This document shows positions 1 through 8,084 of a stretch of DNA of 50,407 nucleotides, piece by piece. The stretch is from Actinomycetota bacterium. Its GTDB lineage: Bacteria; Actinomycetota; Aquicultoria; Subteraquimicrobiales; UBA9087. The position numbers and the translations under genes are program-made. Location: the NCBI GenBank assembly GCA_030019215.1, contig JASEEZ010000015.1:1-50407 (forward strand). Direction: 5' to 3'. The notes under the pieces are model-generated. The model did no database searches. It had not been told where the DNA came from and saw only the letters and a list, made by a program, of their open reading frames with translations. The stretch's first letter is position 1. Every line of letters starts with the position of its first letter.

Positions 1-1
1 G

Positions 2-457
2 CCAGTCTTTATCCCGATTGGTGAGCCCTGGAGGAATCCAGAGATAGAGAAGTTTCAGGATACTTTCGATAAGAAGTTCTTCAGAACCCAAGAGTTTCCA
101 AGCTTTTTAGAACTTTGCCAGGAGGCAAGAGCCTTTGAGGACTTCCACAACCAATACCACCGCTATAGCTGTCTTGGTGGAAGAACACCTGTGGAAGTTG
201 AGAACAATCTTTCATTTAAGCCGCACCTTCCTCCAGCTTCCTTTAAAGTGCCAAGGCAAAGATCAGACAAAGGCAAAATTCACCTTGTGCGCCTTATCCG
301 AAGCGATTGTACCCTTGATGTCTTCTCTGAAAGATTTAAGGTTCCTGCCGAGTTTACCTACCAATATGTAACCGCAACCATCTATGTCAAAGAGCAAAAG
401 CTAGAAGTCGTTCACAATGGAGAAGTGGTATGCATATTCGATTACCTCATTCCATAA
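2..457 (+). CDS. Transposase, integrase (rve/DDE) type, 3' part only
   Basis: This is the C-terminal 151 codons of a DDE integrase-core transposase; its start lies before the window. The reading frame is open from base 2 to the TAA at 455-457. The segment PWRNPEIEKFQ near the beginning resembles the last catalytic-glutamate helix of IS3/IS481-type integrases (the Glu is probably in EIEKF, codon about 47-49). It is followed by FHNQYHRYSCLGGRTPVEV, the usual 'HRPHSALGGRTPAE' type motif, and a beta-rich tail of the kind often found in IS481-like enzymes. The Asp residues of the triad are outside the window, so I cannot tell whether the element is intact. The minus-strand housekeeping block begins right after it. 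The family is well supported; the exact IS family is an inference. Confidence 0.8.
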   Translation, partial: PVFIPIGEPWRNPEIEKFQDTFDKKFFRTQEFPSFLELCQEARAFEDFHNQYHRYSCLGGRTPVEVENNLSFKPHLPPASFKVPRQRSDKGKIHLVRLIRSDCTLDVFSERFKVPAEFTYQYVTATIYVKEQKLEVVHNGEVVCIFDYLIP

Positions 458-461
458 GTGC

Positions 462-550
462 ACGATCTTCTGCTACAAAAACTTTAAGATGCGTAAACGA
501 TGTGCTGCTACAACTTAGCGTTAAAAAACTGTTAACGATGTAATGCTATT
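462..550. repeat. Iterated motif next to the transposase (possible IS end)
   Basis: Three related motifs of the form ACGATNNNNTGCTA start at 462, 497 and 535, the first two continuing TGCTACAA. They lie just downstream of the transposase stop. Iterated motifs of this kind are common as transposase-binding sites at element ends. The matching left end is outside the window, so this stays an inference. Confidence 0.4.
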
Positions 551-720
551 TGAGACCTATCCCTTAAAGCCCTTCTTACGTGAAAATCGATGAGTCTATC
601 TACAAGCTCCTTATCTCCCCTCCTAGCCTCTGGGGATTTGCAGTTTTCCATTTTCCTCCCCAGGAGACACCCGGTTTCAAATGTCGCCAAGTACTTGCAG
701 TGCTTACATATCTCCTTCAT
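532..720 (-). CDS. Small cysteine-containing protein of unknown function
   Basis: A 62-residue reading frame 15 bases downstream of dprA in the same direction. Upstream of its ATG is a purine-rich stretch (GGGGGGTTGGG) that could serve as ribosome-binding site. The protein starts MKEICKHCKYLATFETGCL and has cysteines at positions 5, 8, 18 and 27, a spacing compatible with a small zinc or iron-sulfur site; the second half is highly basic (many Arg). Codon use resembles the neighbouring genes. I do not recognise a family. Its 3' end reaches the iterated motif of the neighbouring transposon end, so its last residues may have been altered by an insertion. It could also be a chance frame, but the cysteine pattern and the tight coupling to dprA favour a real gene. 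Confidence 0.5.
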   Translation of the reverse strand: MKEICKHCKYLATFETGCLLGRKMENCKSPEARRGDKELVDRLIDFHVRRALRDRSQIALHR

Positions 721-735
721 CCCAACCCCCCAATT

Positions 736-1818
736 TCAGATTCTCAAATATCTTTTGCCGAAATCCTGCTTCACAAAACCCTTTATTTCGAGAACGGAGA
801 GCAGACTAGCAACCTGGGAAGCAGACAACCCAACTTCGCTCGCGATAGCATCGATATGCCTTGGCTGCCAATCAAGAACGGTCAAGATGGCCTTTTCCTG
901 AGCGGATAACAATTCCTCTTTGCCCGAAGCTTCCCTTTTGGTCGATTTCAAGTTCAAGTTGAGAGCATCGATTACATCATCCACGCTTTCCACCAGACAA
1001 GCCCCCTGCCTTAAAAGTGCGTGGGTCCCCTTGCTCAAACTGCTCTTCACATTTCCAGGGACGGCCATAACTTCTCTACCCTGCTCAAGAGCAAAATCAG
1101 CTGTGATGAGAGCACCACTTCTCTGTGGCGCCTCGACCACTATAACACCCAACGAAAGACCACTGATGATCCTATTCCGAGCCGGGAAATGCTGAGGAAA
1201 AGCCCGCATACCCAGGGGTTGTTCCGAGATCAAACTGCCCTTCTCGGTAATCTCCAAATAGAGTTTCTTATTCTCTGGAGGATAGACAATATCTAAACCA
1301 CAACCGAGGACCCCCACTGTGCCACCCTCCTCTTTTAGGGCCCCGCGATGGGCGGCACTGTCAATGCCTCTTGCCACACCGCTAACCACGGTAATTCCGC
1401 AACGAGAGAGCTCCTGGGCCAATTCGCTGGCCAGCGTCCGCCCAAAAGAGCTGGCTTTTCGGGAACCAACTATCGCTACAGCCATCTCATAGCTCTTGAT
1501 CAAATCCCCTTTGACGAATAAAACGGGTGGTGGGCTGTGGATTTCTTTCAATAGTCGCGGATAGGAGAGGTCAAAGACGGTCAACAGCTCCACCCCTGCC
1601 CTCTTGACTTTATCAAGCTCCCGATCGAGACAAAGCGCGTTCCTTTGCAGAACGACTCTTTCGGCCACATCCACCGAGAGTCCGAGTTCTCTCTTCAGCT
1701 CCTCAATGCTTGCCTTCCAAATGTTTTCCGGCAGGCCAAAGCATTCAAGTGCCCTGTTGAGGCGGTTATTCAGCTCCGGTATCAGCTTTAGGCCAAGCCA
1801 ATATATATCTTCCAACAA
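736..1818 (-). CDS. dprA: DNA processing protein DprA
   Basis: DprA loads RecA on incoming single-stranded DNA during natural transformation. The 360-residue protein has the expected layout: an N-terminal helical (SAM/HhH-like) part to about residue 80, a Rossmann-like core with VAIVGSRKASSFGR (about 115-128), SGVARGIDSAAHRGAL, GLDIVYPPENKKLY, FPARNRIISGLS and SGALITADFALEQGREV, and a C-terminal winged-helix domain (about 295-360). The frame starts with tandem TTG codons 5-8 bases after GAGGAGGG, so a TTG start is likely. It sits downstream of comM in transcription direction, separated only by a small plus-strand gene; the comM-dprA pairing is common in Gram-positive bacteria. Both genes are usually linked to competence, but no DNA-uptake pilus gene is seen in this window. 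Confidence 0.95.
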   Translation of the reverse strand: MLEDIYWLGLKLIPELNNRLNRALECFGLPENIWKASIEELKRELGLSVDVAERVVLQRNALCLDRELDKVKRAGVELLTVFDLSYPRLLKEIHSPPPVLFVKGDLIKSYEMAVAIVGSRKASSFGRTLASELAQELSRCGITVVSGVARGIDSAAHRGALKEEGGTVGVLGCGLDIVYPPENKKLYLEITEKGSLISEQPLGMRAFPQHFPARNRIISGLSLGVIVVEAPQRSGALITADFALEQGREVMAVPGNVKSSLSKGTHALLRQGACLVESVDDVIDALNLNLKSTKREASGKEELLSAQEKAILTVLDWQPRHIDAIASEVGLSASQVASLLSVLEIKGFVKQDFGKRYLRI

Positions 1819-1889
1819 ATTTCCCTCCTCAAGAAGGAAGCCCCGTCATTGTGTCGAATATTCGAAGAAATATCCAGGAGGTGATTGAG

Positions 1890-2258
1890 ATGAGCAAATT
1901 GGGGGCGTTGAAGATTACCCTCATAATCCACGGTATCCTTTCTTTCGTGGCCGGCTTGCCCATGTTCATTTTCCCAAAAACGTGGTCGCTGATACTAGAA
2001 TGGCAACCGCTGAACGAACCAATGGTAATGACGCTCGGTGCGGTCGCTGTAGCCATAGGTATAAGCTCATTCATCACCCAAATGGATCCTAAGGCACACA
2101 TTGGGATATGTGAAATGGAAATAGCTCTCAACATCTTCCTGGCCATGAGCTTCCTCTACAACGTGGTGCGCGGATTAATGCCCCCAATTAGCTGGTTGTT
2201 CTTTGCCACCTTTGCCCTGTTCGGCCTGGCTTTTGCACTCCTATATCCGGGGAAGTAG
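1890..2258 (+). CDS. Small four-helix membrane protein, unknown function
   Basis: This plus-strand gene interrupts the minus-strand block between dprA and comM. I chose the ATG at 1890 because a very strong ribosome-binding site (AGGAGGTGATTGAG) directly precedes it; the frame is open further upstream but without a comparable signal. The 122-residue product starts MSKLGALKITLIIHGILSF and has about four hydrophobic segments (residues roughly 6-25, 43-62, 75-92, 98-118) with short polar links, including a QMDPKAHIGICEME stretch after helix 2. It looks like an integral membrane protein of unknown role. It ends 8 bases before the stop codon of comM, so the two genes converge, while it diverges from dprA (72 bases between starts). 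I do not recognise the family. Confidence 0.75.
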   Translation: MSKLGALKITLIIHGILSFVAGLPMFIFPKTWSLILEWQPLNEPMVMTLGAVAVAIGISSFITQMDPKAHIGICEMEIALNIFLAMSFLYNVVRGLMPPISWLFFATFALFGLAFALLYPGK

Positions 2259-2266
2259 GCAGCACC

Positions 2267-3841
2267 TTACACAAAACTTTGTCTGTCCAAACTCCTGTAT
2301 TGAATCGCCTCGGCAATGTGTTCGAGCTCAATCTTCTCATCGCCCGCCAAATCAGCGATGGTCCTGGCCACTTTTAAAACTCTATCATAAGCCCTTGCGC
2401 TTAAACCGAGTTTCTCGATGGCATTTTCGAGGAAGCGGAAGGCCGAATCAGAGAGTTCACAAAATTTTTTTAAGTGTCTGGATCTCATCTGGGCGTTACA
2501 GGAAATACCACGACGAAGTTGTTTGCTTTTGCCTCTTGTCTGCAAACAAGCAAACCTTTCCCGCTGACGTTCCCTGGCTTGCTGAACCCTCTTCCTTATG
2601 ATGTTGGAGGCCTCTCCAGAAGCAGAGCGTGTCAGCTCGTCTTTAGTCAAGCGAGGGATATCTATGTGGATGTCTATTCTGTCCAAAAGTGGACCGGAAA
2701 TCCTCCCTCGATATTGTTGAACCTTATTGGGCGTACAGATGCATTCTTTGACCGAATCGCCCAAATAGCCGCAGGGGCACGAATTCATGGCCGCCACCAG
2801 AGTAAATTGAGCCGGGTAAGTCAGTGAAGTCAGGGCGCGAGAGATAGTGACATGACCATCCTCTAGGGGTTGGCGAAGGACCTGGAGAGCATTCTTTTGG
2901 AATTCTGAAAATTCGTCCAAGAAAAGCACGCCGTTGTGAGCGAGGGATATCTCCCCGGGGCGAGGATACTGTCCCCCTCCAACCAATCCGGCATTAGAGA
3001 TGGTATGATGAGGTGCCCTAAACGGCCTGGTGGAAATAAGAGAAGTGTCGGGTGGGAGCATCCCGGCCACGCTGTATACTTTAGTGACCTCAATCGCTTC
3101 CCCTATACTCATGGCGGGCAATATGGTGGGCATTCTTCTCGCCAGCATGGTTTTGCCAGAGCCAGGGGGTCCAATCATCAGGACATTGTGTCCACCGGCG
3201 GCTGCGATTTCAAGAGCTCTCTTGGCATGATCTTGACCTTTGACTTCAGAGAAATCCACCTCATACTCAAGGAGAGCAGAGGAGGAAGCGAAATCTTTCC
3301 GGGATTTCTCGGTAAGGGGTGAGATGGTCTTGGTCCCATTCAAGAAGTCGACCACCTCTCTTAGCGTGGTTACGGGGATAACCTCAAAGCCCTCCACCAG
3401 AGCGGCCTCTGCAGCATTTTCCACTGGCAAAATAACTCCCCTTTTGCCTCCCTCTTTGGCACAAAAAGCCATGAGCAAAGCCCCACTAACCCTTCTAACC
3501 TCACCTGTCAAGGAGAGCTCGCCGAAGATGGAGTAGTGATTCACCTCGATTGAAGAGATCTGTTTGGTGGCAACGAGCACACCAACAGCGATGGGTAGAT
3601 CAAAGGCAGGACCCTCCTTGCGAACATCGGCGGGGGCTAAATTGACGGTGATTCTCCTTAAGGGGAACTCATACTCCGAATTGGAAATCCCGGCGCGGAC
3701 TCTTTCCTTGGATTCTTGGATGGCAGTGTCGGGAAGCCCCACGATATTAAACGAGGGTAGACCGGGGGAGATATCGACCTCTACCTTCACCTTGAGGGCA
3801 TCCATGCCCAGTACTGAACCACTTTCAATCCTTGCCAGCAA
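2267..3841 (-). CDS. comM: YifB/ComM family Mg-chelatase-like AAA+ ATPase
   Basis: ComM-type AAA+ helicases promote branch migration during natural transformation; in non-competent bacteria the role is unclear. The 524-residue protein has the N-terminal ChlI/Lon-like domain (GMDALKVKVEVDISPGLPSF, residues about 12-31, then GLPDTAIQESKERVRAGI), a Walker A GPPGSGKTMLARR at about 225, the ISNAGLVGGGQYPRPGEIS segment, Walker B GVLFLDEFSEF, a zinc-like NSCPCGYLGDSVKECICTP segment and the C-terminal helical domain. The usual family length is about 500. The start is TTG, 8 bases after AAAAGGAG. It lies downstream of yraN and upstream of dprA, a common trio. Confidence 0.95.
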   Translation of the reverse strand: MLARIESGSVLGMDALKVKVEVDISPGLPSFNIVGLPDTAIQESKERVRAGISNSEYEFPLRRITVNLAPADVRKEGPAFDLPIAVGVLVATKQISSIEVNHYSIFGELSLTGEVRRVSGALLMAFCAKEGGKRGVILPVENAAEAALVEGFEVIPVTTLREVVDFLNGTKTISPLTEKSRKDFASSSALLEYEVDFSEVKGQDHAKRALEIAAAGGHNVLMIGPPGSGKTMLARRMPTILPAMSIGEAIEVTKVYSVAGMLPPDTSLISTRPFRAPHHTISNAGLVGGGQYPRPGEISLAHNGVLFLDEFSEFQKNALQVLRQPLEDGHVTISRALTSLTYPAQFTLVAAMNSCPCGYLGDSVKECICTPNKVQQYRGRISGPLLDRIDIHIDIPRLTKDELTRSASGEASNIIRKRVQQARERQRERFACLQTRGKSKQLRRGISCNAQMRSRHLKKFCELSDSAFRFLENAIEKLGLSARAYDRVLKVARTIADLAGDEKIELEHIAEAIQYRSLDRQSFV

Positions 3842-3989
3842 CCGTGATCTCCTTTTGGTGCCACTGCAGCGAGTGAGCTTCTAACCTTGCTGCAAACCCT
3901 GACATTTACCTTCCACACCACTTCGACGACTTAACAAAAAACTCCTTCTGCAATTTATCCTTGTTGGGCGAGTCAGGACCAAGTGGGGA

Positions 3990-4331
3990 CTAAAATGCGT
4001 TCTCAATGTGAAGAATCTTCGGCTTCTCGTCAGCAAGGAGTATGGAGAGAACATCGAATCTAAAATTGGAGGCATCATTGGGATGGGACACGAGATAGAA
4101 CTGGGCCAATCTTCTCAATCGATTCTGCTTGCCTAAGGTAACAGCCTCAAATGGCTCGCCAAACTCCCTGTTCAAGCGGGTTTTTACCTCGCAGAAGATC
4201 AGGGTATCACCCCTTCGAGCGATGATATCAATTTCCCCTAGCCGACATCGATAGTTTCTATCGATGACCCTATACCCTTTTTTCCGAAGATAGGAACAGG
4301 CCAGACCTTCCCCCGAATCACCTAGGGACAT
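3990..4331 (-). CDS. UPF0102 (YraN) family nuclease-fold protein
   Basis: A 113-residue YraN/UPF0102 protein, a family with a restriction-endonuclease-like fold that is often found near rnhB and comM. Seen motifs: GEGLACSYLRKKGYRVIDRNYR near the N-terminus, LGEIDIIARRGDTLIFCEVK (the Asp and the ExK that resemble a nuclease active site) and then FGEPFEAV. Length is typical (about 120). AAAGGAG precedes the ATG by four bases. Between this gene and rnhB sits a 97-bp MITE-like element, so the original spacing has been changed by an insertion. The biochemical role of the family is not established. Confidence 0.9.
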   Translation of the reverse strand: MSLGDSGEGLACSYLRKKGYRVIDRNYRCRLGEIDIIARRGDTLIFCEVKTRLNREFGEPFEAVTLGKQNRLRRLAQFYLVSHPNDASNFRFDVLSILLADEKPKILHIENAF

Positions 4332-4345
4332 GGGGCTCCTTTCGC

Positions 4346-4442
4346 CTAGTACCGTTACAACTTAATTAGCCTAATTGGTCTTACTCCGTTAGAAAAGTGA
4401 CCTTCTAACAAGGTTAGCTGAAAATAGTTGTAACGGCACTAG
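4346..4442. mobile_element. MITE-like element, copy A (97 bp)
   Basis: The ends are inverted: CTAGTACCGTTACAACT at 4346-4362 and AGTTGTAACGGCACTAG at 4426-4442, with one mismatch. The outer CTAG is present at both ends and fits a 4-bp target duplication. The interior has no coding capacity. It fills the gap between rnhB and yraN, and its end forms the TAG stop codon of rnhB. Related copies are at 37984, 40529 and 44949. Confidence 0.75.
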
Positions 4443-5131
4443 TTTTTCTTTCTTGTTCTCTCCACCACAGGGGCGAAGCATCTTCTATGAATTGGACACG
4501 GTCCATATTTCCTCAAGGCCTTGAGATGCTCTTGGGTTCCATAGCCCTTGTGCCGATCAAATCCATAATTCGGGTACTTCTCGTGCCAATCTCTCATTAG
4601 TCGGTCTCTCGTGACCTTGCTCACGATTGAGGCCGCCGCTATCGTGGCGCTCACTACATCCCCCTTTATTAACGCCAGGTGAGGTAAGTCAAGCTTGGGC
4701 AAGGGAAAGCCATCGGACAAAACATAATCCGGTCGCACAGGGAGTTGCTGGACGGCCTGTTCCAAAGCTTGGAGATTGGCCTTTTGAAGACCCAGGGAAT
4801 CGACTACCGCGGACTCTAATATCACCACGCTCCAGCCAGTAGCCAGAACGGTCACCAACTCATAAAGTTTCTCCCTAAGAAGTGGTGAGACTCTCTTGCA
4901 TTCCCTCAAGTTGGGAACGTAGACGCCCTTTGACGGTAAGATGACCGCTGCTGCCACTAAGGGACCGGCCAGAGCGCCTCTTCCAGATTCATCAACACCA
5001 GCAATAAGGAAAAATCCCTGTCTCCGAAGCTTGTTCTCAAAGGAGTTCATGCTCAAGAAATCCTCCACCATCTTTGGGGGAGGATCCGCAGATTGATCTT
5101 TTAACTCCAATGGAGCAGTCCTGTTCTCCAT
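4439..5131 (-). CDS. rnhB: Ribonuclease HII
   Basis: RNase HII cleaves the RNA strand of RNA/DNA hybrids and removes misincorporated ribonucleotides. The catalytic motif AGVDESGRGALAGPLVAAAV is at about residues 44-63 (Asp and Glu of the DEDD set), followed by SDGFPLP and IKGDVVSATIAAASIVSKVTRDR with the remaining acidic residues. The YPNYGFDRHKGYGTQEHLKAL and GPCPIHRRCF motifs are typical of the C-terminus. The start is uncertain: the first ATG (5131) has no clear ribosome-binding site, while an ATG at 5050 (MNSFENKL) has GGAGG 11 bases upstream and would give about 203 residues. The TAG stop codon lies in the end of the MITE-like element. It is 14 bases downstream of lepB. Confidence 0.93.
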   Translation of the reverse strand: MENRTAPLELKDQSADPPPKMVEDFLSMNSFENKLRRQGFFLIAGVDESGRGALAGPLVAAAVILPSKGVYVPNLRECKRVSPLLREKLYELVTVLATGWSVVILESAVVDSLGLQKANLQALEQAVQQLPVRPDYVLSDGFPLPKLDLPHLALIKGDVVSATIAAASIVSKVTRDRLMRDWHEKYPNYGFDRHKGYGTQEHLKALRKYGPCPIHRRCFAPVVERTRKKN

Positions 5132-5145
5132 GGCTTGTAGGTGAA

Positions 5146-5694
5146 TCAGCGAAGCAACTCAATCCGATTTGGGGGCCAATAAATCATAAAGGCCTTACCG
5201 ATTACGCTTTTCCTTGGAAGCGGGCCAAAAAAGCGGCTATCGTAACTGTTTGGTCTATTGTCACCCATCAGAAAGACATGATCTGAAGGGACCTTCACGG
5301 GGCCATAGTTGCTGAGATCACCCTGCTTCACATAGGGCTCGATGAGTTCCTTGCCATCGATGAAAACTCGGCCGCTCTTTATCTCAATGGTCTCTCCCTT
5401 CGTCGCGATGACCCGCTTGATAAAATCTTTGGAAGAATCGAAGGGGGAAATAAAGACCACAGTGTCCCCAGGCCTTGGGTCTTGAAAACGGTAGATAAAT
5501 TTGTTGACGAATATACGATCGCCCGTGTAGAGAGTGGGTTCCATGGATGGGGAGGGAATCCAGAACATCTGGACGATGAAGGTCTTGAGAAGCCAGGCCA
5601 GGATGAAGGCAGCAATGATTAAAAGGGGTATATCTCTCAAAAATGCCAGAAGAGAGCCGGTCAATTCCTCACGCTGTTTGCCTTGCCCCTCCAC
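5146..5694 (-). CDS. lepB: Signal peptidase I
   Basis: Type I signal peptidase cleaves signal peptides of exported proteins at the outer face of the membrane. The frame is open much further upstream, but that part overlaps rplS; I chose the GTG at 5694, preceded by GGCGGAG at six bases, which gives 182 residues, the usual Gram-positive size. One N-terminal membrane segment (about residues 20-38, IPLLIIAAFILAWLLKTF) is followed by the catalytic Ser in IPSPSMEPTLYTGDRIFVNKF and by the catalytic Lys region DFIKRVIATKGETI, then DHVFLMGDNRPNSYDSRFFG. It lies in the rplS-lepB-rnhB order seen in many Gram-positive genomes. Confidence 0.95.
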   Translation of the reverse strand: MEGQGKQREELTGSLLAFLRDIPLLIIAAFILAWLLKTFIVQMFWIPSPSMEPTLYTGDRIFVNKFIYRFQDPRPGDTVVFISPFDSSKDFIKRVIATKGETIEIKSGRVFIDGKELIEPYVKQGDLSNYGPVKVPSDHVFLMGDNRPNSYDSRFFGPLPRKSVIGKAFMIYWPPNRIELLR

Positions 5695-5743
5695 TATTTT
5701 CTCCGCCCTACCTTCTCTTTTTCTCGACGAACAAATACCAATC

Positions 5744-6100
5744 TTACTTGGTGCGTTCGGTACGCTTTTCTTTGACGTGTGCCTTTTTCCCAACCTTCTC
5801 CCGCAGATAATAAAGCTTTGACCGGCACACCTTGCCCTTTCTCTTAACGTCGATCTTGACAATCTGCGGGGAATGCAAAGGGAAAGTCTTCTCCACACCC
5901 ACGCCGAAAGAGATCTTCCTGGTGGTAAAAATCTCCCTTGCCCCACTTCCTCCCCGCTTTAACACGATTCCCTGAAACACTTGCACCCTTTCTCTACCGG
6001 CTTCCACCACTTTGAAGTGAACGCGCACGGTATCACCAACATGAAACTCGGGCAGATCATCGCGTATCTGCTGTTTTCCCACGATATCCACACTATGCAT
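5744..6100 (-). CDS. rplS: 50S ribosomal protein L19
   Basis: L19 sits at the interface of the two ribosomal subunits. The 118-residue protein matches the family over its length: [54 protein letters not shown] and [17 protein letters not shown], with a lysine-rich tail. A GGGGG-containing site precedes the ATG. An extended -10 sequence about 30 bases upstream suggests that it can start its own transcript, leading lepB, rnhB and yraN, in addition to readthrough from trmD. Confidence 0.97.
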   Translation of the reverse strand: MHSVDIVGKQQIRDDLPEFHVGDTVRVHFKVVEAGRERVQVFQGIVLKRGGSGAREIFTTRKISFGVGVEKTFPLHSPQIVKIDVKRKGKVCRSKLYYLREKVGKKAHVKEKRTERTK

Positions 6101-6131
6101 AAGGCTCCCCCCTAACTAAAAACAAAAAAGA

Positions 6132-6137
6132 ATTATA
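6132..6137 (-). promoter_or_regulatory. Extended -10 promoter element before rplS
   Basis: On the minus strand the sequence reads ATGCTATAAT, an extended -10 (TGN-TATAAT), between trmD and rplS. No good -35 is seen, which is normal for extended -10 promoters. The expected transcript start is about 10 bases before the rplS leader. The same TGCTATAAT occurs before DUF1858 and before the TPP riboswitch. Confidence 0.5.
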
Positions 6138-6164
6138 GCATACACCTCTGGCAGGAGAAAGCAT

Positions 6165-6911
6165 TTACTGGTGTCTCTTCAATTCCTTGAGTGCCTTCTT
6201 TTCCTTCTCGCTCAAGGCCGTCTCCTGAAGAAGATCAGGACGTTTTAAAAGGGTTCTCTCCAGGGAAGCTCGCCTCCGCCACTTCGCAATCTCGGCATGA
6301 TTCCCGCCTAAAAGGACCTTCGGAACCGACCAGCCCCGGTATCTAGTGGGGCGAGTATACTGCGGGTACTCCAGCAAACCCCGCGTGAAGGTTTCCTCCG
6401 CCAAGGACTCTTCCGCACCCAGTACCCCGTGGATCAGACGCGTTACGGCATCAACGAGAACCATGGCGGGTAGCTCCCCACCGCTGAGAACGTAATCACC
6501 CACAGATATCTCATCGGTCGCCAGATGCTCTCGAACTCTCTCATCAACCCCCTCGTACCTCCCACATAGGAGAATTAAATGCTTCTCTTGCGAAAACTCC
6601 TCCACCAATCTTTGATTCAGAGTATGGCCTTGGGGAGTAAACAGGATCACCCGCGCAATCTTTCTGACCTCCTCGAAGCCACGCCCAGCAACTTTCTCCA
6701 CCGCCTCAAAGAAGGGCTCGGGTTTCATCACCATCCCCGCTCCACCGCCATAGGGAAGATCGTCGACCTGGCGATGTTTATTGTGGGTAAAATCTCTCAA
6801 ATCGTGAACGCCTATTTCAACCAGGCCCTTTTCCTGAGCAACTCTTATCATTCCCTCCGCAAAAGGACTTGCAAACATCTTGGGGAAAATTGTAATTATG
6901 TCAATCTTCAT
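6165..6911 (-). CDS. trmD: tRNA (guanine-N1-)-methyltransferase TrmD
   Basis: TrmD methylates G37 of tRNAs that read CNN/UGG codons and prevents frameshifting. I chose the ATG at 6911 ([13 protein letters not shown]), which has GGAAG eight bases before it; the GTG at 6920 lies too close to that site. The deep-knot SPOUT core is evident: [37 protein letters not shown] and [19 protein letters not shown], followed by the C-terminal helical domain with PQYTRP and [20 protein letters not shown]. Length (248) is typical. It follows rimM by 22 bases in the classical rpsP-rimM-trmD-rplS order. Confidence 0.97.
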   Translation of the reverse strand: MKIDIITIFPKMFASPFAEGMIRVAQEKGLVEIGVHDLRDFTHNKHRQVDDLPYGGGAGMVMKPEPFFEAVEKVAGRGFEEVRKIARVILFTPQGHTLNQRLVEEFSQEKHLILLCGRYEGVDERVREHLATDEISVGDYVLSGGELPAMVLVDAVTRLIHGVLGAEESLAEETFTRGLLEYPQYTRPTRYRGWSVPKVLLGGNHAEIAKWRRRASLERTLLKRPDLLQETALSEKEKKALKELKRHQ

Positions 6912-6933
6912 GACAGTCACTTCCAGTATTTAA

Positions 6934-7455
6934 TCACTCCAGCAATCCTGGAATGACCTCAATCACCATCCTACCAGCTTTAAGATCGATCTCCTCGACC
7001 ACTTCCTTGATGGCTGGGATCAATATCTCCTTGCCTCTCCCCGGGGGCTTAACCACGTAGACATCGTTGGCTCCAGTCCTTAAGATCTCAACTACTCTCC
7101 CCAGCGATCTTCCTTCCGTGGTGACAACCTCCAATCCAACTATTTGGTGAAACCAATAAGAGTTCTTCGGCAAAGGTTCTGCCTCTTCGATGGGGATCTC
7201 AAGCAGGTGGCCCCTTAGCTTCTCAGCCTCACCGCGGTCATTTATCTCCTTAAACTTGAGGTTTATCTTATCGCCGTGGGATTTGGCGCCTTCTATGGTT
7301 AGCCGTCGTACGTGAAGAAGAGGTGGGCAAAGAACAAAAGTAGTCCCTGGTTTAAACCGGGCGGGAAAGTCCGTAAGGCTACTGACCCGAACCTCACCCC
7401 ACATACCGTGCGGACAAAGGATTTTAGCCACCGTCAAGCGTTTTGGTTCTCTCAT
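6934..7455 (-). CDS. rimM: Ribosome maturation factor RimM
   Basis: RimM helps assemble the 30S head around S19. The 173-residue protein has the N-terminal barrel beginning LTVAKILCPHGMWGEVRVSSLTD with the family's G-x-x-G-E-V pattern, and the C-terminal PRC barrel (YWFHQIVGLEVVTTEGRSLG, NDVYVVKPPGRGKEILIPAI). It sits between the KH-domain gene and trmD, as in most Gram-positive genomes. Confidence 0.95.
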   Translation of the reverse strand: MREPKRLTVAKILCPHGMWGEVRVSSLTDFPARFKPGTTFVLCPPLLHVRRLTIEGAKSHGDKINLKFKEINDRGEAEKLRGHLLEIPIEEAEPLPKNSYWFHQIVGLEVVTTEGRSLGRVVEILRTGANDVYVVKPPGRGKEILIPAIKEVVEEIDLKAGRMVIEVIPGLLE

Positions 7456-7501
7456 CTGCCTTTTTATTGGATCAGCCGTTAATCAAAGAGAAGAGGGATT
7501 C

Positions 7502-7732
7502 TCAATCCATTATTTCAACAAGGGCGCTCTTGCCCTCCTTGGCAGCGGCAGCCTTTACAACCGTCCTCAACGCTCTAGCAATCCTTCCCTCTTTCCCAAT
7601 AACCTTTCCTATGTCGTCGGGAGCCACGTAGAGCTGTAAGATCACCGATTTTTCTCCCTCTACGATATCCACTTTTACCTCTTCCGGCTTGTCCACCAGA
7701 GCTCGAGCAAGAACTTCCAACAACTCCTTCAC
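7502..7732 (-). CDS. khpA: KH-domain RNA-binding protein KhpA (YlqC family)
   Basis: Small single-KH protein that in Gram-positive bacteria pairs with KhpB and binds many RNAs. The 76 residues include the GxxG loop in DDIGKVIGKEGRIARALR (about residues 39-56), the core of a type II KH fold. The start is GTG, with GGGGGTG upstream. Its place between rpsP and rimM is the conserved one. Only one KH domain is present; the KhpB partner is not in the window. Confidence 0.93.
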   Translation of the reverse strand: MKELLEVLARALVDKPEEVKVDIVEGEKSVILQLYVAPDDIGKVIGKEGRIARALRTVVKAAAAKEGKSALVEIMD

Positions 7733-7749
7733 AATTTCACCCCCGCAGG

Positions 7750-8037
7750 TTACTTTCCCTTTTTCTCCTTGCTTCTCTTCTTCTCCTGAGGTTCCTCACG
7801 GACATTAGCAATCTTCAGTAGTTTTTCCACCGCTTCCGAAGGCTGTGCACCTTGAGACAGCCACTTTAGGGCTTTTTCCTTGTCTATCTCCACGGATGAG
7901 GGTTCGGTTCTAGGATCGTATTGACCGATTACCTCTATGAACCTTCCATCCCTGGGCATTCGGGAATCCGTCACTACTACCCTGTAAGAGGGCTTCTTCT
8001 TCGCACCGACCCTACTCAGCCTTATCCTAACCGCCAA
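7750..8037 (-). CDS. rpsP: 30S ribosomal protein S16
   Basis: S16 is an early-assembly small-subunit protein. The 95-residue product begins [20 protein letters not shown] and contains the characteristic [19 protein letters not shown]. The start is TTG, preceded by AAAGGAGGTGAAAGC, a nearly perfect ribosome-binding site. The tail is lysine/glutamate rich ([11 protein letters not shown]), a little longer than in E. coli. It is the first gene of the rpsP-khpA-rimM-trmD series after ffh. Confidence 0.97.
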   Translation of the reverse strand: MAVRIRLSRVGAKKKPSYRVVVTDSRMPRDGRFIEVIGQYDPRTEPSSVEIDKEKALKWLSQGAQPSEAVEKLLKIANVREEPQEKKRSKEKKGK

Positions 8038-8084
8038 GCTTTCACCTCCTTTCAGTAGACTCGCGAATCATATCATCTCGCTCT

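Noticed and set aside
135-371. 78-codon frame in the transposase
   Set aside because: It overlaps the open frame 2-457, which has the integrase motifs.
5695-5946. N-terminal extension of the signal peptidase frame
   Set aside because: It overlaps rplS and its residues are unlike the family; a GTG with ribosome-binding site at 5694 gives the normal size.
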